A DNA stretch of 64,000 nucleotides from Cycas panzhihuaensis. Taxonomy: Eukaryota > Cycadophyta. Both the position numbers and the translations under genes were made by a program. The stretch spans positions 112,723,741-112,787,740 of the forward strand of contig CM041465.1 in assembly GCA_023213395.1 (NCBI GenBank), written 5' to 3'. The stretch's first letter is position 1; every line of letters starts with the position of its first letter. The notes beneath the pieces were generated by a model. The model saw only the letters and a list, made by a program, of their open reading frames with translations, did no database searches and had not been told where the DNA came from. Positions 1 through 10,577 of the stretch are shown here, in pieces.

Positions 1-834
1 GAGAAGGTGCTAACTAGATTTGGCATGACAAATATGAAACTAATGAGTATCCTATCTGTTTCCCATTTTAAGCTTTCTTCAAGTATGAGTCCTAGTAATG
101 AAGAAGAAAATCATTATGTCTCATGTACCTTATGTTAGTGTAGTACAAAATTTAATGTATGCCATGGTATATACAAGACTTAACATTTCACATGCAATCA
201 GTGTAGTTAATAGGTTTGTGGCAAATCTAGGAAAGAAATATTGGGAAATAGTGAAATAGGTGTTTTGATATTTAAGAGGCATAAGTGACTATTATGTCAC
301 CTTTGGTGGTACAAATAATCAAGTTTATGGATATGTTGATTTAGACATTGTAGGAGATTTAGATAAAAGAAGGTCTACTTCAAGTTATGTGTTTACTCTT
401 ACAAATAGCCTGGTTAGTTAGATGTCAAAATTATAGAGTACAGTTGTATTATCGACTACAAAAGTAGAATATATTGTTATATCACATGATTGTAAGGAAG
501 CAATATAGTTGCATGGTCTATTGGTTGAGCTTAGAAGAAAATAGGAAAGATAAAGGTATTTTGTGATAGTCAAAGTACCATTTACATAACAAAGAATCTA
601 TCTTATCATAGTAGGACAAAGCATATTACTCTTAAGTACTATTTTATTAGATAGGTTATAGAAGTAAATGGAGTGATACTTGAGAACGTTAATATAAAAT
701 AGAATTATACTAACATATTCATAAAACCAGTACTATTAGAGAAGTTTAAATGGTACTTGACTTTTCCTTATTTACAAACAATGTGATAAATGGTCCAAGA
801 AAGGTATCAGGTAAATTGTTGTCAAGGTGGAGAT
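1..834 (+). pseudogene. Ty1/copia RNase H end of a decayed polyprotein (5' part outside window)
   Basis: Broken translation matches the C-terminal part of copia polyproteins. In order: a segment like 'MYAMVYTRLNISHAISVV' (about 157-212), a Gly-Tyr-(V)-Asp-Leu-Asp block (about 328-360), the 'DKRRSTSSYVFTL' block (363-401), 'VVLSTTKVEYIVISHDCKEA' (446-503), a 'CDSQSTIYITKNLSYHSRTK' block (561-620) and the 'TNIFIKPVLLEKFKW' end (about 710-755). These are the usual RNase H landmarks of Tork/TNT1-type elements. Many stops, for example where Trp or Gln is expected, show it is dead. A copia-type polypurine tract (821-834, gtcaaggtggagat) follows and leads straight into an LTR. The rest of the element lies left of the window. 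Confidence 0.85.
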
Positions 835-1493
835 TATTAGATAATATGACAACAATATTTTAGAGACAAAAATTTTAACAAGTTAGCAGTACAATTTCCT
901 CCCTAAACTTTTGTGGGGGGATCCAAGGATGGTGGGAGCTCCCCTTGGCTAGGGGGTATGAGGGATGTTGGAACCCCCCCATAAAGAGGGGGTTCGAGGG
1001 TAATAGCCCCTGACCCAAAAAGGTAGTACTGTAAAACTTACTAAACTTTAAAGAGAATTAGGGTCATTTATTTAAAATACCCTAGATTTGATGGTCAAGA
1101 TTTGTGCCTTATATGACTCTCTCATATAGCCCAATTTAGGGTATTTTTTTGTTATGTTGATGGTATTCAATGTATTGGATGTACTATATTAAAAAGAGGT
1201 GACTGGTTATTATTATTATGAATATTCTGGTACAAATTATGTATATTTCTCCATTCTTAGATAATAAAGATTGATACATTTTTTGTATGAATGTTTCCTT
1301 AACATATTACTAGGGTTTTACCATGTTATATCTAGTGTATATGTGATGGTTTGGATTTCTAATTTATTTATTATATTATCTTTAGTTTAAGAACTTGCAT
1401 GTAAAATTTAAGTTTTAATTCCTGTAACTAATTATAAAATAGTTTAGATCTTGGTGGTGGTTTCTGGTTATTAGGACCTAGTTATCTCAATAG
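835..1493 (+). repeat. 3' LTR of the copia element at 1-834 (LTR family A)
   Basis: Starts right after the polypurine tract with tattag (decayed TGTTAG). It is about 660 bp, with a G/C-rich stretch in U3 (about 915-1010), and ends near ctcaata (decayed CTCAACA). From about 1081 it aligns well with the reverse complement of 18261-18680: shared blocks include 'cctagatttgatgg', 'aataaagattg', 'ggttttaccatgtta' and 'agatcttggtgg'. The left boundary is firm because of the PPT. The right boundary is inferred from where the similarity stops. Confidence 0.7.
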
Positions 1494-1768
1494 TTGATAT
1501 AGGCTAAGAGTTAGGTTACCCCATCAAAGAGTATTATAGTGTAATAGAGGAGACAACTTCCACCATATATAGAGTTAACCCATGGATATACTTGAGGCAT
1601 AGAAGAGAGGGTAGAGCTAGGAGAGCAAGGCAGATGTCACCAGAGCTCATAGAGATGAGCATGTTTTGCATATAGAGAGGTGATAAGAGGGAGGTATAAG
1701 GCTTATTATTAGCCTCAAATGTTGTATCATGAATCACATGGTGACAGATGTATCACATTTTAACCATG

Positions 1769-1799
<31 letters not shown>

Positions 1800-3104
1800 G
1801 TTGCATATTGATCGTTTCATTATATTTGTGTAAGATATATAATTAAATAATTATCTCTTGACTCAATCCCCTCTTTATTCCCTTTTGATATACTATGAAT
1901 GATATACATCCATCAATATAAGATTCCATAAAAGTATATACTGATTTTCTTTTATCTTTTATCATTTAATATATTATTTTAGATCTTTTTATTAATATTT
2001 AAATGATAGTTTATACTCATTCTAGAGTATAAAGGGTCTTGAAGAAGAAAACATAAGAAATAACTAAGGAAAGAAAATAGGTTGATAAAAGGGAGTAGAT
2101 AGAAAAGATTAAATATTATACTCCTATAAACATAAAACCATTTGAAAAATAAGTGGTAATAGATTTATTAAAATATAAGATGGAATAATATAAGCCTCTC
2201 TAAAAAGAAAAAACTTATATAATTCATATCATACTCAGGATAGATTATACAAACATAAACCAAAACCCATGTTTATATAATATACCTTAAGAAAAACATA
2301 TTGTTTATGGAGAGGAAACCTAATTTCACCTAATAAACAACTAGTCTCTCGAGTATATAGGATTCCTCATTGGCTCCTTCTAGGGGTAAGAATCTATTAG
2401 GGACTCGCCCCCTACTAAGATCCTCCTTGGCCTATGATTCCCATATGGATCTATCTTTTCTAGCACTTTATTTTGTCTTTAAACCTATTATCTTAACCTT
2501 CATATTACTCATACTTTTACCTTCAAAACCCATAGTTTATAGTCTTTATGTAGTGGTAGTTTATACTCATTATAGAGTAGAGTACCCTTAGTAGAAGATG
2601 GAAGTTAGCTACAACAGTTATCTAAGATAAAAGAGACTAGAGTATTAGCTTCAATATTAAGATTCTAAAGAATAAACTAGATAGTAACTAAAGAAAATAA
2701 GGATATCAATGATGAAACCTAATGGTAAAGGGAAATGAGCCATGGGGAGTGGATCTAATATATCCCAACTAAATGGTAAACCATGATCTTTGAGTCATAA
2801 TAAATGATAATAGGTCCATAATAATATTGGGAAATAATAGATAATATCCCTTTAATAGCAAAATATTTGGATTTATTATTGGTTGCTATAGGTAAGAATA
2901 AACTGGCAGATAAAAGGATGTTTTCTAATTAGCCATAAATCACCTAAGAAATAATAGATAATCTTTGGTTACCTCTACTACTCTTATTAGTGAAAATACT
3001 TAATGCCATAGGGAAATAAGACTAATATTTAGAGATAGTGTACTTAATAAAGGAAAATATAGGAATCAACTAGTAAGGAGATGGTAATGGATGTAGATAA
3101 ATTG
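1494..3104. other. AT-rich flank with no recognisable gene
   Basis: No coding similarity that I can defend. There is a short (TA)n run near 1772-1798. Two copies of a motif like 'tagtttatactcatt' (near 2009 and 2549) recur near 11985 and 12064 on the other side of Element 1. This fits Element 1 having inserted into one older minus-strand gypsy-like sequence, but the reading frame here is too decayed to prove it. Confidence 0.4.
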
Positions 3105-3109
3105 ATTTC

Positions 3110-3238
3110 TGTTAGATATTTTCTTCCCTAGAAGGGGTTTTCCACCTGTCAACCCTATGTACATGTGCATTGTCTTTTTCTTTTATTTCTCTTCTATTCC
3201 TGTGATGTGATGACTATGTACATGTGCCTATTCTATCA
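3110..3238 (+). repeat. 5' LTR remnant of Element 1: 9 bp of U3 end joined to R-U5
   Basis: Begins tgttagata, then jumps to 'ttttcttccctagaagg', which in the intact 3' LTR lies about 319 bp further in (10897). From there to tctatca it matches the 3' LTR closely (about 120 bp). So nearly all of U3 is missing here. The missing U3 appears inverted just downstream at 3281-3608. Confidence 0.85.
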
Positions 3239-3250
3239 TGGTATTAGAGC
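3239..3250 (+). promoter_or_regulatory. Primer binding site (initiator tRNA-Met type)
   Basis: tggtattagagc directly follows the LTR end. The standard plant copia PBS is TGGTATCAGAGC, complementary to the 3' end of initiator tRNA-Met. One C-to-T difference, as in the PBS of the element at 52025-56094. Confidence 0.85.
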
Positions 3251-3280
3251 CTTAGAGCTCATATTACATTCATGCTGCCA

Positions 3281-3660
3281 AAGAAAAACCACCTCCTAAG
3301 TTAGATTTTATTAATAAATAAATGAGACTAATATACACAATAACAAGCCCCCTAAAACAGCCTTTGGTCAGGCATATGGATAAACCTCCTAGATTCTTGG
3401 AACTAATTCCATGAATCTAGGAGATTAACAAATAGGACGGAGGTTCGTTGGAATGTGGTTTCGCATTTCAATGACCATCCACAAATGAATTAAATTAAAC
3501 ATAAGTTTATAATATTACAATCACTTAAATTATTTTTAAGACATGTGAATTAAATAATAACATTAAGAAACATAATAAAACATAAAGTTTACATTATTTA
3601 ATCTAACATCCCCCTTTAATGTAAACTTTAGTACTTGAGAGAAAATAAGAGCTTCATCAC
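3281..3660 (-). repeat. Inverted U3 + polypurine tract + 3' internal tail of the same copia family
   Basis: Read on the minus strand this is the 3' end of the same family: internal tail 3660-3619 (gtgatgaagctc...), PPT ttaaaggggga (3619-3609), then U3 from tgttaga (3608) to 'ggtttttctt' (about 3281). It ends where the forward R-U5 piece at 3119 begins in LTR coordinates, so the two pieces together make up one LTR. Because PPT and internal sequence are included, this is not just a local flip of the 5' LTR. Confidence 0.82.
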
Positions 3661-3983
3661 CTCAATCTGCTCAGGTTCAATTACATCTGCGTACAAAGCA
3701 GACAAAAGCACTGTAGCCATTTCTTTTTCTTGGTCATGCCTGTTCATGGCCATAGAGATAAGTTTCTTGACAAAATAATGATGATAGCTTAGGAGGCCAA
3801 GATCAGAACGATCAGTAGCAGTTGAGCCCACATCATCTATAGCAAAATATTCCTCTATTATTGAACCAACTTTTACCTTGTATTCCTCTAAATACTAAGA
3901 TACGATAGCACCTACCAATTGCATCTCTTCACTAAACATTTGCCTTGCTTCGAGAATTATAGCAGGCATGGGACCTTTATCAA
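3661..3983 (-). pseudogene. Captured fragment of a PDCD4-like MA3-domain translation regulator
   Basis: The minus-strand frame has few stops (one near 3890) and reads like plant MA3/PDCD4-like (MRF-type) proteins. Visible blocks are 'EARQMFSEEMQLVGAIVS', then 'YLEEYKVKVGSIIEEYF', 'YHHYFVKKLISMAMNRHD' and 'KEMATVLLSALYADVIEPEQ'. These are helices of an MA3 domain, the fold that binds eIF4A in PDCD4 and eIF4G. It runs to about 3661 and then switches directly into the inverted copia 3' tail; 'gtgatgaag' may be a microhomology at the join. Only about 108 codons of a multi-domain protein are present. It is antisense to Element 1 and more GC-rich than its surroundings. Identification comes from remembered family motifs; I am confident of MA3/PDCD4-like but not of the exact gene. 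Confidence 0.8.
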
Positions 3984-3984
3984 T

Positions 3985-4375
3985 TTACTAACATGGAAGG
4001 ATCTGAGGAGGCACTTGGTCACGTTCTCTCACCAAATAAGGATGATTCAGAGCATCAGCTGCACTAATTCTTTGTCGAGGATGGGCAACTGAAGAACCAT
4101 TTTGAGGTCCATATTTGGAATGATTGGAGACCCCACGAATGCTCCTGAAATATAAACCTAAGCTCAAAGCTACAAAAAAAAAAAAAGAGGCTTTTAAACA
4201 AAGCACTAGCCTTAAGTTGTCAAGGTCAGAGTAAACCTGAAGTCTGGGACACATAGTATAAGGGATTTCATCCACATAAGATGATGGCTTAACAGTATTT
4301 TTTTCCCTATTTAGAAGGGAGAAATCAATGTTAGTACTAGACGGTGTTAAACGATCAGTGCACACACTAGATCCT
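3985..4375 (-). pseudogene. Captured kinase-like C-terminal fragment (second host fragment)
   Basis: A minus-strand open frame begins before 4365. Its last ~50 residues include 'HPRQRISAADALNHPYL', which strongly resembles subdomain XI of Ser/Thr protein kinases (Arg-(I/P)-S/T-A-x-x-A-L-x-H-P-Y/F), and ends 'RDQVPPQILPC'. A T-rich tract followed by 'tttatatttcag' on the minus strand (about 4190-4140) looks like a branch region plus 3' splice site, so intron sequence may be included. The upstream part (4200-4365) is unrecognised. A further minus-strand frame at 4728-4573 starts 'MVMATAIGSLCLFF', a signal-peptide-like stretch with no known match. Which kinase this is, and whether all pieces are one gene, I cannot tell. 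Confidence 0.5.
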
Positions 4376-4744
4376 CTTCGTGGACTCTACTTTCTGCCAT
4401 AACTGGGCTGCCATATACGCTTTTGCCGCTCTACATTTCTCAGTCTCCATAGAGATTTATGATTGTAATGGGAGGATATTTATTCGATTTACCCCTTCAA
4501 ATTCAAGCATAGGGAGGATCAAATTCAAGCACAGGAAGGATCAGAAGCAAATGAGAGATGAAATCCTTATAGGCATTACTCTAATTCCTCCCACAAACTA
4601 ATGAGGGGTTTTGTTCCACAGGGAGAGGGCTCAATAGTATCTATCATGGCTTTCTGGTCTAACGAGGCCACACTTAACGAACAAACAAAGAAGAGACAGA
4701 GGGAACCAATAGCCGTTGCCATCACCATTGCGATAAACAGGTAG

Positions 4745-6180
4745 GGTTTCTACCCTTTATCCCCCCGAACTCCAATTCCAATTAAATTTTAATTTTATGT
4801 TATAAATTAAAACAAATATGTCGGGTCCATTTTAGGTTTAGTTTTTTATTTTTTATTTTTTATTTTTAACCTTAATTTAAATTAAATCAAACCCCCCCCT
4901 TATTACACACCTCTCTTTTTACAATACTTTAATTAAATTAAATCAAAGCCCCCCCCCCCCCATTGTAATATTTTTTTATTTAATAAAACACAACCCCACC
5001 TTTGTTTTTATACTTTGCTATAAATCAAATGCCCGTCCCCCCCCTTAAACACATTTCTATTAAAACAAATTCCTCCCCCTTTTTATAATACTCTCATTCA
5101 AATAAATTTAGAAACCCCTCCTCAATAACACCCCCTCTTTTATCACTTTGTTATTTAATCAAATCAAATCCCCCCTTAATTACATTTTTATTAAATCAAA
5201 TAACCTCCCTTACATTTTATTCTTAACTATTTTTTTTTAATGTTAAAATTAACCCTTCTCCTCTATAATACTTTAATGATAAAACATTAGCCCCCCAACC
5301 CTTTTTTCTTTTAGCATTCTTTGATGAAACATAAGCGCAACCCCCCTCTCTTTTTCCTTATTATGTTTGTTTTTTTATTAAATTTTGTATTGTATACTTG
5401 ATTTAAATCAAATACAATCCCTCTTTTTTCTATTATGTCTTGATTCTAAGTAAATCTATACCCTTCTATTACTTTTTAGTGATTAAAATTAACCATTTTA
5501 TCACTACATTTTAATGTTAAAAATTATTTTAAATTAACATAGTTAATTTTAAGAAAATTAAAATTAACCTTTTGCTTATTATATTTAATCAAATCCATTC
5601 CTTTTATTATACTCTTTTTTTATATTTATTATTATTTCTCTCCAACACTTCATTATTAATTTATAAATTAACTTTTTCTTTCCTTTCACACTTAATCTAT
5701 AGAGTTGAATTATGCCATTTAATCTTTAAAATTACATATCTATTTCTTCAAAATAAAAAGGGAAATTAAATACCTTAGTTACAAAGTTATTTTTTAAGTA
5801 AAACACTTACTTTGTTAAGGGGGATTGTTTATTTTTTAAGAGAGATTTTTTATTTTGAAGGGAGACAGTTTCTTTTTATCAAGGGGATTATTTATTAAAC
5901 AAGGATTTATTTATTCAAAGTAAAAGGGGATTTTTTTTTAGGGGACTATTTAAAAAAGAAAAAAAAAAAGAACTATTTTTTCAAAAATGATTGCTTAAGG
6001 AATTGTTTTTAAGTTGTTTATTTATTCATATGATTCTTTTTATCTTAAAATTAATTAATGCATACTAAGATGTCTTTGTGAATTATATCTATTAACAAGA
6101 TTAGTACTTTCACTAGGTAATTATTTTTTCAGTCACCTTCATAACTTTTCAATCTACAAACAAACCTCAACACTCTCAAT
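4745..6180 (+). other. C/T-rich 5' leader of Element 1 with degenerate tandem units
   Basis: Untranslated stretch between captured sequence and the gag start. From about 4860 to 5500 it is a run of loose 35-50-nt units of the form T/A-rich block, aaatcaaa, then a C tract of 5-14. From about 5815 to 5960 the pattern changes to repeated 'aaggggga'-type purine tracts within T-rich DNA. The leader of Element 2 (about 29820-29000, minus strand) has the same two zones in the same order, so this is a family character, not noise. No coding potential seen. Confidence 0.7.
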
Positions 6181-9100
6181 ATGGCCTTAATGCCAAGGAC
6201 AGTTACCTACGTTCCAATTATAGTATTAACTAACTCAAACTATGCCGACTAGAGGAATCGCATATCCCATCAGCTCAAACAGTAAAAAGTATGGCAATAT
6301 GTGACAGGTGAACTCCAAAAACCAAAAGCATATGCTACTGAGAGTCTTATGGTATATCTGATGAACTCAGATGCTGCATTAGGCACCATATTAAACTCAC
6401 TCTCACTAGAAATCAATCGGTAGTTTTCTGAAAAATATGACTTAGACACTATCTGGAAAACCTTGGAAGAAAAATATGACAAGGTTGATACACATCAAGT
6501 AGTTATCCTAGAAGAGCAATTGTATAATCTAACTTTTGATGACTTTTCAAATGTTGAGGATTTTTTAACTAAAATCCAATCAATTAATAAAGATATAGAT
6601 AACTGCATTAAATCTAAAACTAAAGAAGGTGATATAGAAAAAATAACTACGCATGTTAAAGATAACGATATACTCATACGTCTTGTAATTAACAAATTAC
6701 CAAAACACTTTAATCTTTACCAAGCTGCTAGACAACAAGTTGGCAATCCACCTATCACATTCAATTAGTTGACAAACTAGCTGATTGAACATCAAACAAT
6801 ATTAATTAGAACAGGTGCAATAAAAGATCATTCACAGGCTTTGTTTTCTAAAACTAAGCCACAATTTAAAAACAAACAACAGAATAACAATTTACATAAT
6901 AATCAAAAATTATAGAAACCTCATTGAGGTTCACTGTCTAATTCTCAAAATAATGTTAAATATTCTGGTCCAACTAAAAACTAGAATACTTATAATCAAT
7001 TCGTTTCTAATAGAAACAATGCAACTTCTTCTCAGAACACTAGTTGTGTCTACTGTCATAAAAGAGGCCATACTATTGATGTTTGTAGAAGTAGAATAGT
7101 TTTAGAACTATGGAAAGCTTCCAAGGGATTGCAAAATAAACCGCAATCCCATTCTCAATTCCTTTTTTAATCACATTTACAATCACAACCCCAAAACCGT
7201 CAATTTCATAATCATTTTTTAGTAACAACAATTTCTGCATTTGTTGCTCCTTTAAACCAACCACCACAATGGATCCTTGACTCTAGTGCGTCCCATCATA
7301 TAACTAGACACCAAAAAAATTTAATCACTTATCAATCTGAAATGAACTCTGAAGAAGAGATTTCTTTCGGTGGTGGTAATCAACTTAAAGTTAAAGGATC
7401 TGGTGATGTTACTCTAAAGGATGGTTCAATCAAGGATGTTTTTTACGTACCTGGTTTGTTACCAAACCTCCTCTCAGTTTATCAAATCTTCTAGAAAGAC
7501 CTTGTCATCAAATTTTGGAAAAATAAATTTGTCATTAAGGATCCATTACATAAATTCAAACGTATTACCTCAAGACCTGTTGATCATAACATAGGTCTCT
7601 ATAGTCTGACTAGTCTTCAAAATAATAAATCAAAATCTTTTAGTGCCTTCGTTACTAAATCTAACTCAGTCAGTAAACTTTGGCATGCAAGATTTGTCTA
7701 TACTAGTTATGGAAAACTACAATATTTAATTAAGCATGAAATGGTCCATGGTTTACCACCCTTAAACACTGTTTATGGTGTTTGTGAAGCTTGTGTGATA
7801 GTCAAATAACACATAGATCCATTTCCACACAAAACTCAATACAGAGCAATTGCTCCACTCGAACTTGTCCACTCTGATATATGTGGACCCTTTCATGTAC
7901 CATCATACTCAGGATCTCATTATTTTATCATATTTATAGATGATTATTCAAGAAAATTTTGGGTTTATATGATCAAAATACGCAGTCAAGTGTTTGACAT
8001 TTTCATTGAATATAAAACCTTAGTTGAAAATCAATCAAATTCAAGAATTAAAATATTCTGATCTAATAATACTGAGGAATATTTAAGTAGAAAATTTACA
8101 TCTTTCTGCAAATCACACGGAATTAAATTCCAACATTTAGTTGCATATATGCCTCAACAAAATGGTGTTACTAAACGTAAAAATTGTACTCTTGTTGAAA
8201 TGACTCGATACATGTTACACGCAAAGAATCTCGATTTAAAATTATGGGCAGAAGCAACTAACTGCTTTAATTATTTATTAAATCATTTAGCCAGTAAATA
8301 TCTACAAAACGTCACTCCAGAACAAAAATGGTTTGGAAGAAAACCATCTGTCCAACATTTATGAATCTTTGGTAGTATCGCGTGGGGATATATCCCTCAC
8401 GAAAAACATAAAAAGTTAGATAAAAAAAGTCAAAAATACATCTTCGTTGGCTACAATGAAGAGAGCAAAGCCTATAGACTCTTAGATCCAGTCATGCATA
8501 ACATTTCTATTTTGTGTGATGTAATATTTAATGAAGAAGGATCTACTTCAACATCTACTTATGTAGAACTTCTTGTTAAAGATTTGTTAACCAACACTCA
8601 TTTGGTTGACCATTCTGATAAACAAGTTGATTTAGAAATTATAGATTCTTTATCAACTCAAGTCCAAAATTGGACTATATCAGAACCCACTGAAATAGAT
8701 CCTTCCTTTCAAGCTAGTACATCAAATCAACCTACAACCTCAGATACAGTTACTCATAAGCAACATGTTTGGGCAACCAAAATACTTGCTGATGCTAGAT
8801 CTGATATAGGCAATCTTACTGATACTAGGCGCACACGTGCACAAAAACTACATGCAAAATTTACCTTAATGGAAAACAATAATCCCAAAACTTTTAAACA
8901 AGTCAGCAACAATCTTATATGGCAAGATGCTATGTAGACTGAATTTGTTGCCTTAATTAAAAATTCAACTTGGGCTCTAGTTCCTCTCCCACCTGGGAAA
9001 AATATAGTTGACTATAAATGGGTTTATAGAACTAAATATAACTCAACAGATGTAGTGGAAAAATATAAAGCTTGCCTTGTTGCCAAAGGATTTTCTCAAA

Positions 9101-10527
9101 TAGATGGCATTGACTATAATGAAACCTTTGCCCCTGTCACAAAGATGAATACAATCAAGATAATTATTTCTCTTGCAGCCAAGTTTGGTTGGGAAATCCA
9201 CCAAATGGATGTTAAGAGTGCTTTCTTGAATGGTGATCTCAAAGAAGAGATCTATATGTCATAGCCACCTGGATTCATTAAAAATCCTAATTTAGTCTAT
9301 AAACTTAAAAAATCTATTTATGGTTTAAAACAAGCTCCTCGAGCTTGGTATACCAAAGTCGATGGTTATTTAATCCATATTGGATACACTAGATGTATTA
9401 GTGATCCAAATCTTTATTTTAAATGTGAAAATGAAAATCTTACCATTCTAATTCTTTATGTTGATGACATTATTATCACTAGATCATCAACCCATGATAT
9501 TCATCATCTCAAATCAACTTTAATGAATAAATTTGAAATGACTGATTTAGGTCTATTACATTACTTTCTAGGTTTACAAGTTTATCAAAATCAATCACAT
9601 ATAACACTATCTCAACCTAAGTATATTCTCGATTTAATTCAGTGGTTTAACATGGAAAATGCTAAACTTATATCAAATCCTTTACAATCAGGAGTTAAAT
9701 TATCTACTGATTATCCAACTCTATTATGTGATCCAACTCTAATTCAGTGGTTTAACATGGAAAATGCTAAACCTATATCAAATTCTTTACAGTCAAGAGT
9801 TAAACTGTCTACTGATTGTCTAACTCCGTTATGTGATCTAACTCTATATAAACAACTCATTGGTAGTCTAATATGTCTTACTCACACCCGCCCTAACATT
9901 TCTTATGATGTTGTTTTATGCTCTCGTTATATGCAACAACCATATGAATCTGATTAGAAAGCTACTAAACGCATCTTACGCTATCTAAAGAATACTGTGT
10001 TTTATGGTTTAACTTATAACTTTTGTAATAAACCACTAACATTAATCGGATATCTTGATTACGATCAAGGTGTGATTTAAATGATCGTAAATCTACTTCA
10101 GGATATGTATTTTTTATTGGTTCCTCACCTATTACTTAGTCTAGCAAAAAAATGCAGGCACTAGCATTATCAACAACTGAAGCTGAATATCAAGCATTAG
10201 TCAAAGCTGGTAAAGAAGCACTTTGGCTAAAATCACTACTAAATGAAATTAGTCTAACTCTAAACTCTTCAATTGAAATTAAAGTTGATAATCAAGGTGC
10301 AATTGCTATAGCTACTAATCATGTTTCTCATTCTAGAACTAAACATATTAAATTACATCAACATTTTATTCGTAATTTAGTTACTGATAATCTTATTTGT
10401 TTGTCTTATTATCTAATAGATTTAGAGATTGCTGACATTCTTATGAAGTCATTAACTGAACCAAAGTTTTTAAATCTTAGAGATTTATTGCAGATAAAAG
10501 AAGTCTCCATCAAAGGGGGATCACCGT
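6181..10527 (+). pseudogene. Copia gag-pol polyprotein pseudogene of Element 1
   Basis: One frame runs from atg at 6181 (start supported by the aligned start of Element 2) to about 10075, with roughly 16 in-frame stops; a frameshift near 10075 then moves RNase H to another frame. Domains: UBN2-type gag (6181-6770); CCHC knuckle C-x2-C-x4-H-x4-C intact at 7045-7086; protease 'WILDSSASHH' near 7270-7300 (DSG changed to DSS); GAG-pre-integrase 'LWHARF' to 'CEACVIVK' (7678-7806); integrase core with 'VHSDICGPF', 'FIDDYS' and 'MPQQNGV' (7868-8166); reverse transcriptase (8940-9960) with 'IHQMDVKSAFLNGDL' and intact YVDD at 9457-9468; RNase H with 'LSTTEAEYQALV' and 'HSRTKHIKLHQHF' (10060-10470). 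Order PR-IN-RT-RH is diagnostic of copia. Several stops fall on expected Trp codons (TGG to TAG/TAA). Confidence 0.93.
9634..9843 (+). repeat. In-frame 105-bp tandem duplication within reverse transcriptase
   Basis: Two adjacent 35-codon units, both starting near 'LIQWFNMENAK' and ending 'LCDPT'/'LCDLT' (first about 9634-9738, second about 9739-9843). Element 2 has only one unit at this place (about 25440-25335, minus strand). The copies differ at several positions, so the duplication is not recent. It sits in the thumb/connection part after YVDD and would probably damage the enzyme. Confidence 0.9.
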
Positions 10528-10567
10528 GATGAAGCTCTTCTTTTCTCTCTAGTACTAAAGTTTATAT

Positions 10568-10577
10568 TAAAGGGGGA
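10568..10577 (+). promoter_or_regulatory. Polypurine tract of Element 1
   Basis: taaaggggga lies immediately before the 3' LTR start tgttag. Element 2 has the same tract on the minus strand at 24633-24624. This is the plus-strand primer site in reverse transcription. Confidence 0.88.

Noticed and set aside
2370-2591. Hydrophobic 73-codon plus-strand frame
   Set aside because: Leu/Ile/Tyr-rich as expected from T-rich DNA; no initiation context or homology.
4860-5500. Possible CRISPR-like or satellite array in the C-rich leader
   Set aside because: Units vary in length and sequence, spacers are not distinct, and the same pattern occurs in the sister element's leader, so it is a leader feature.
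5572-5769. Membrane-protein-like small frame in the leader
   Set aside because: Low-complexity T-rich leader sequence; the sister leader does not keep the frame.
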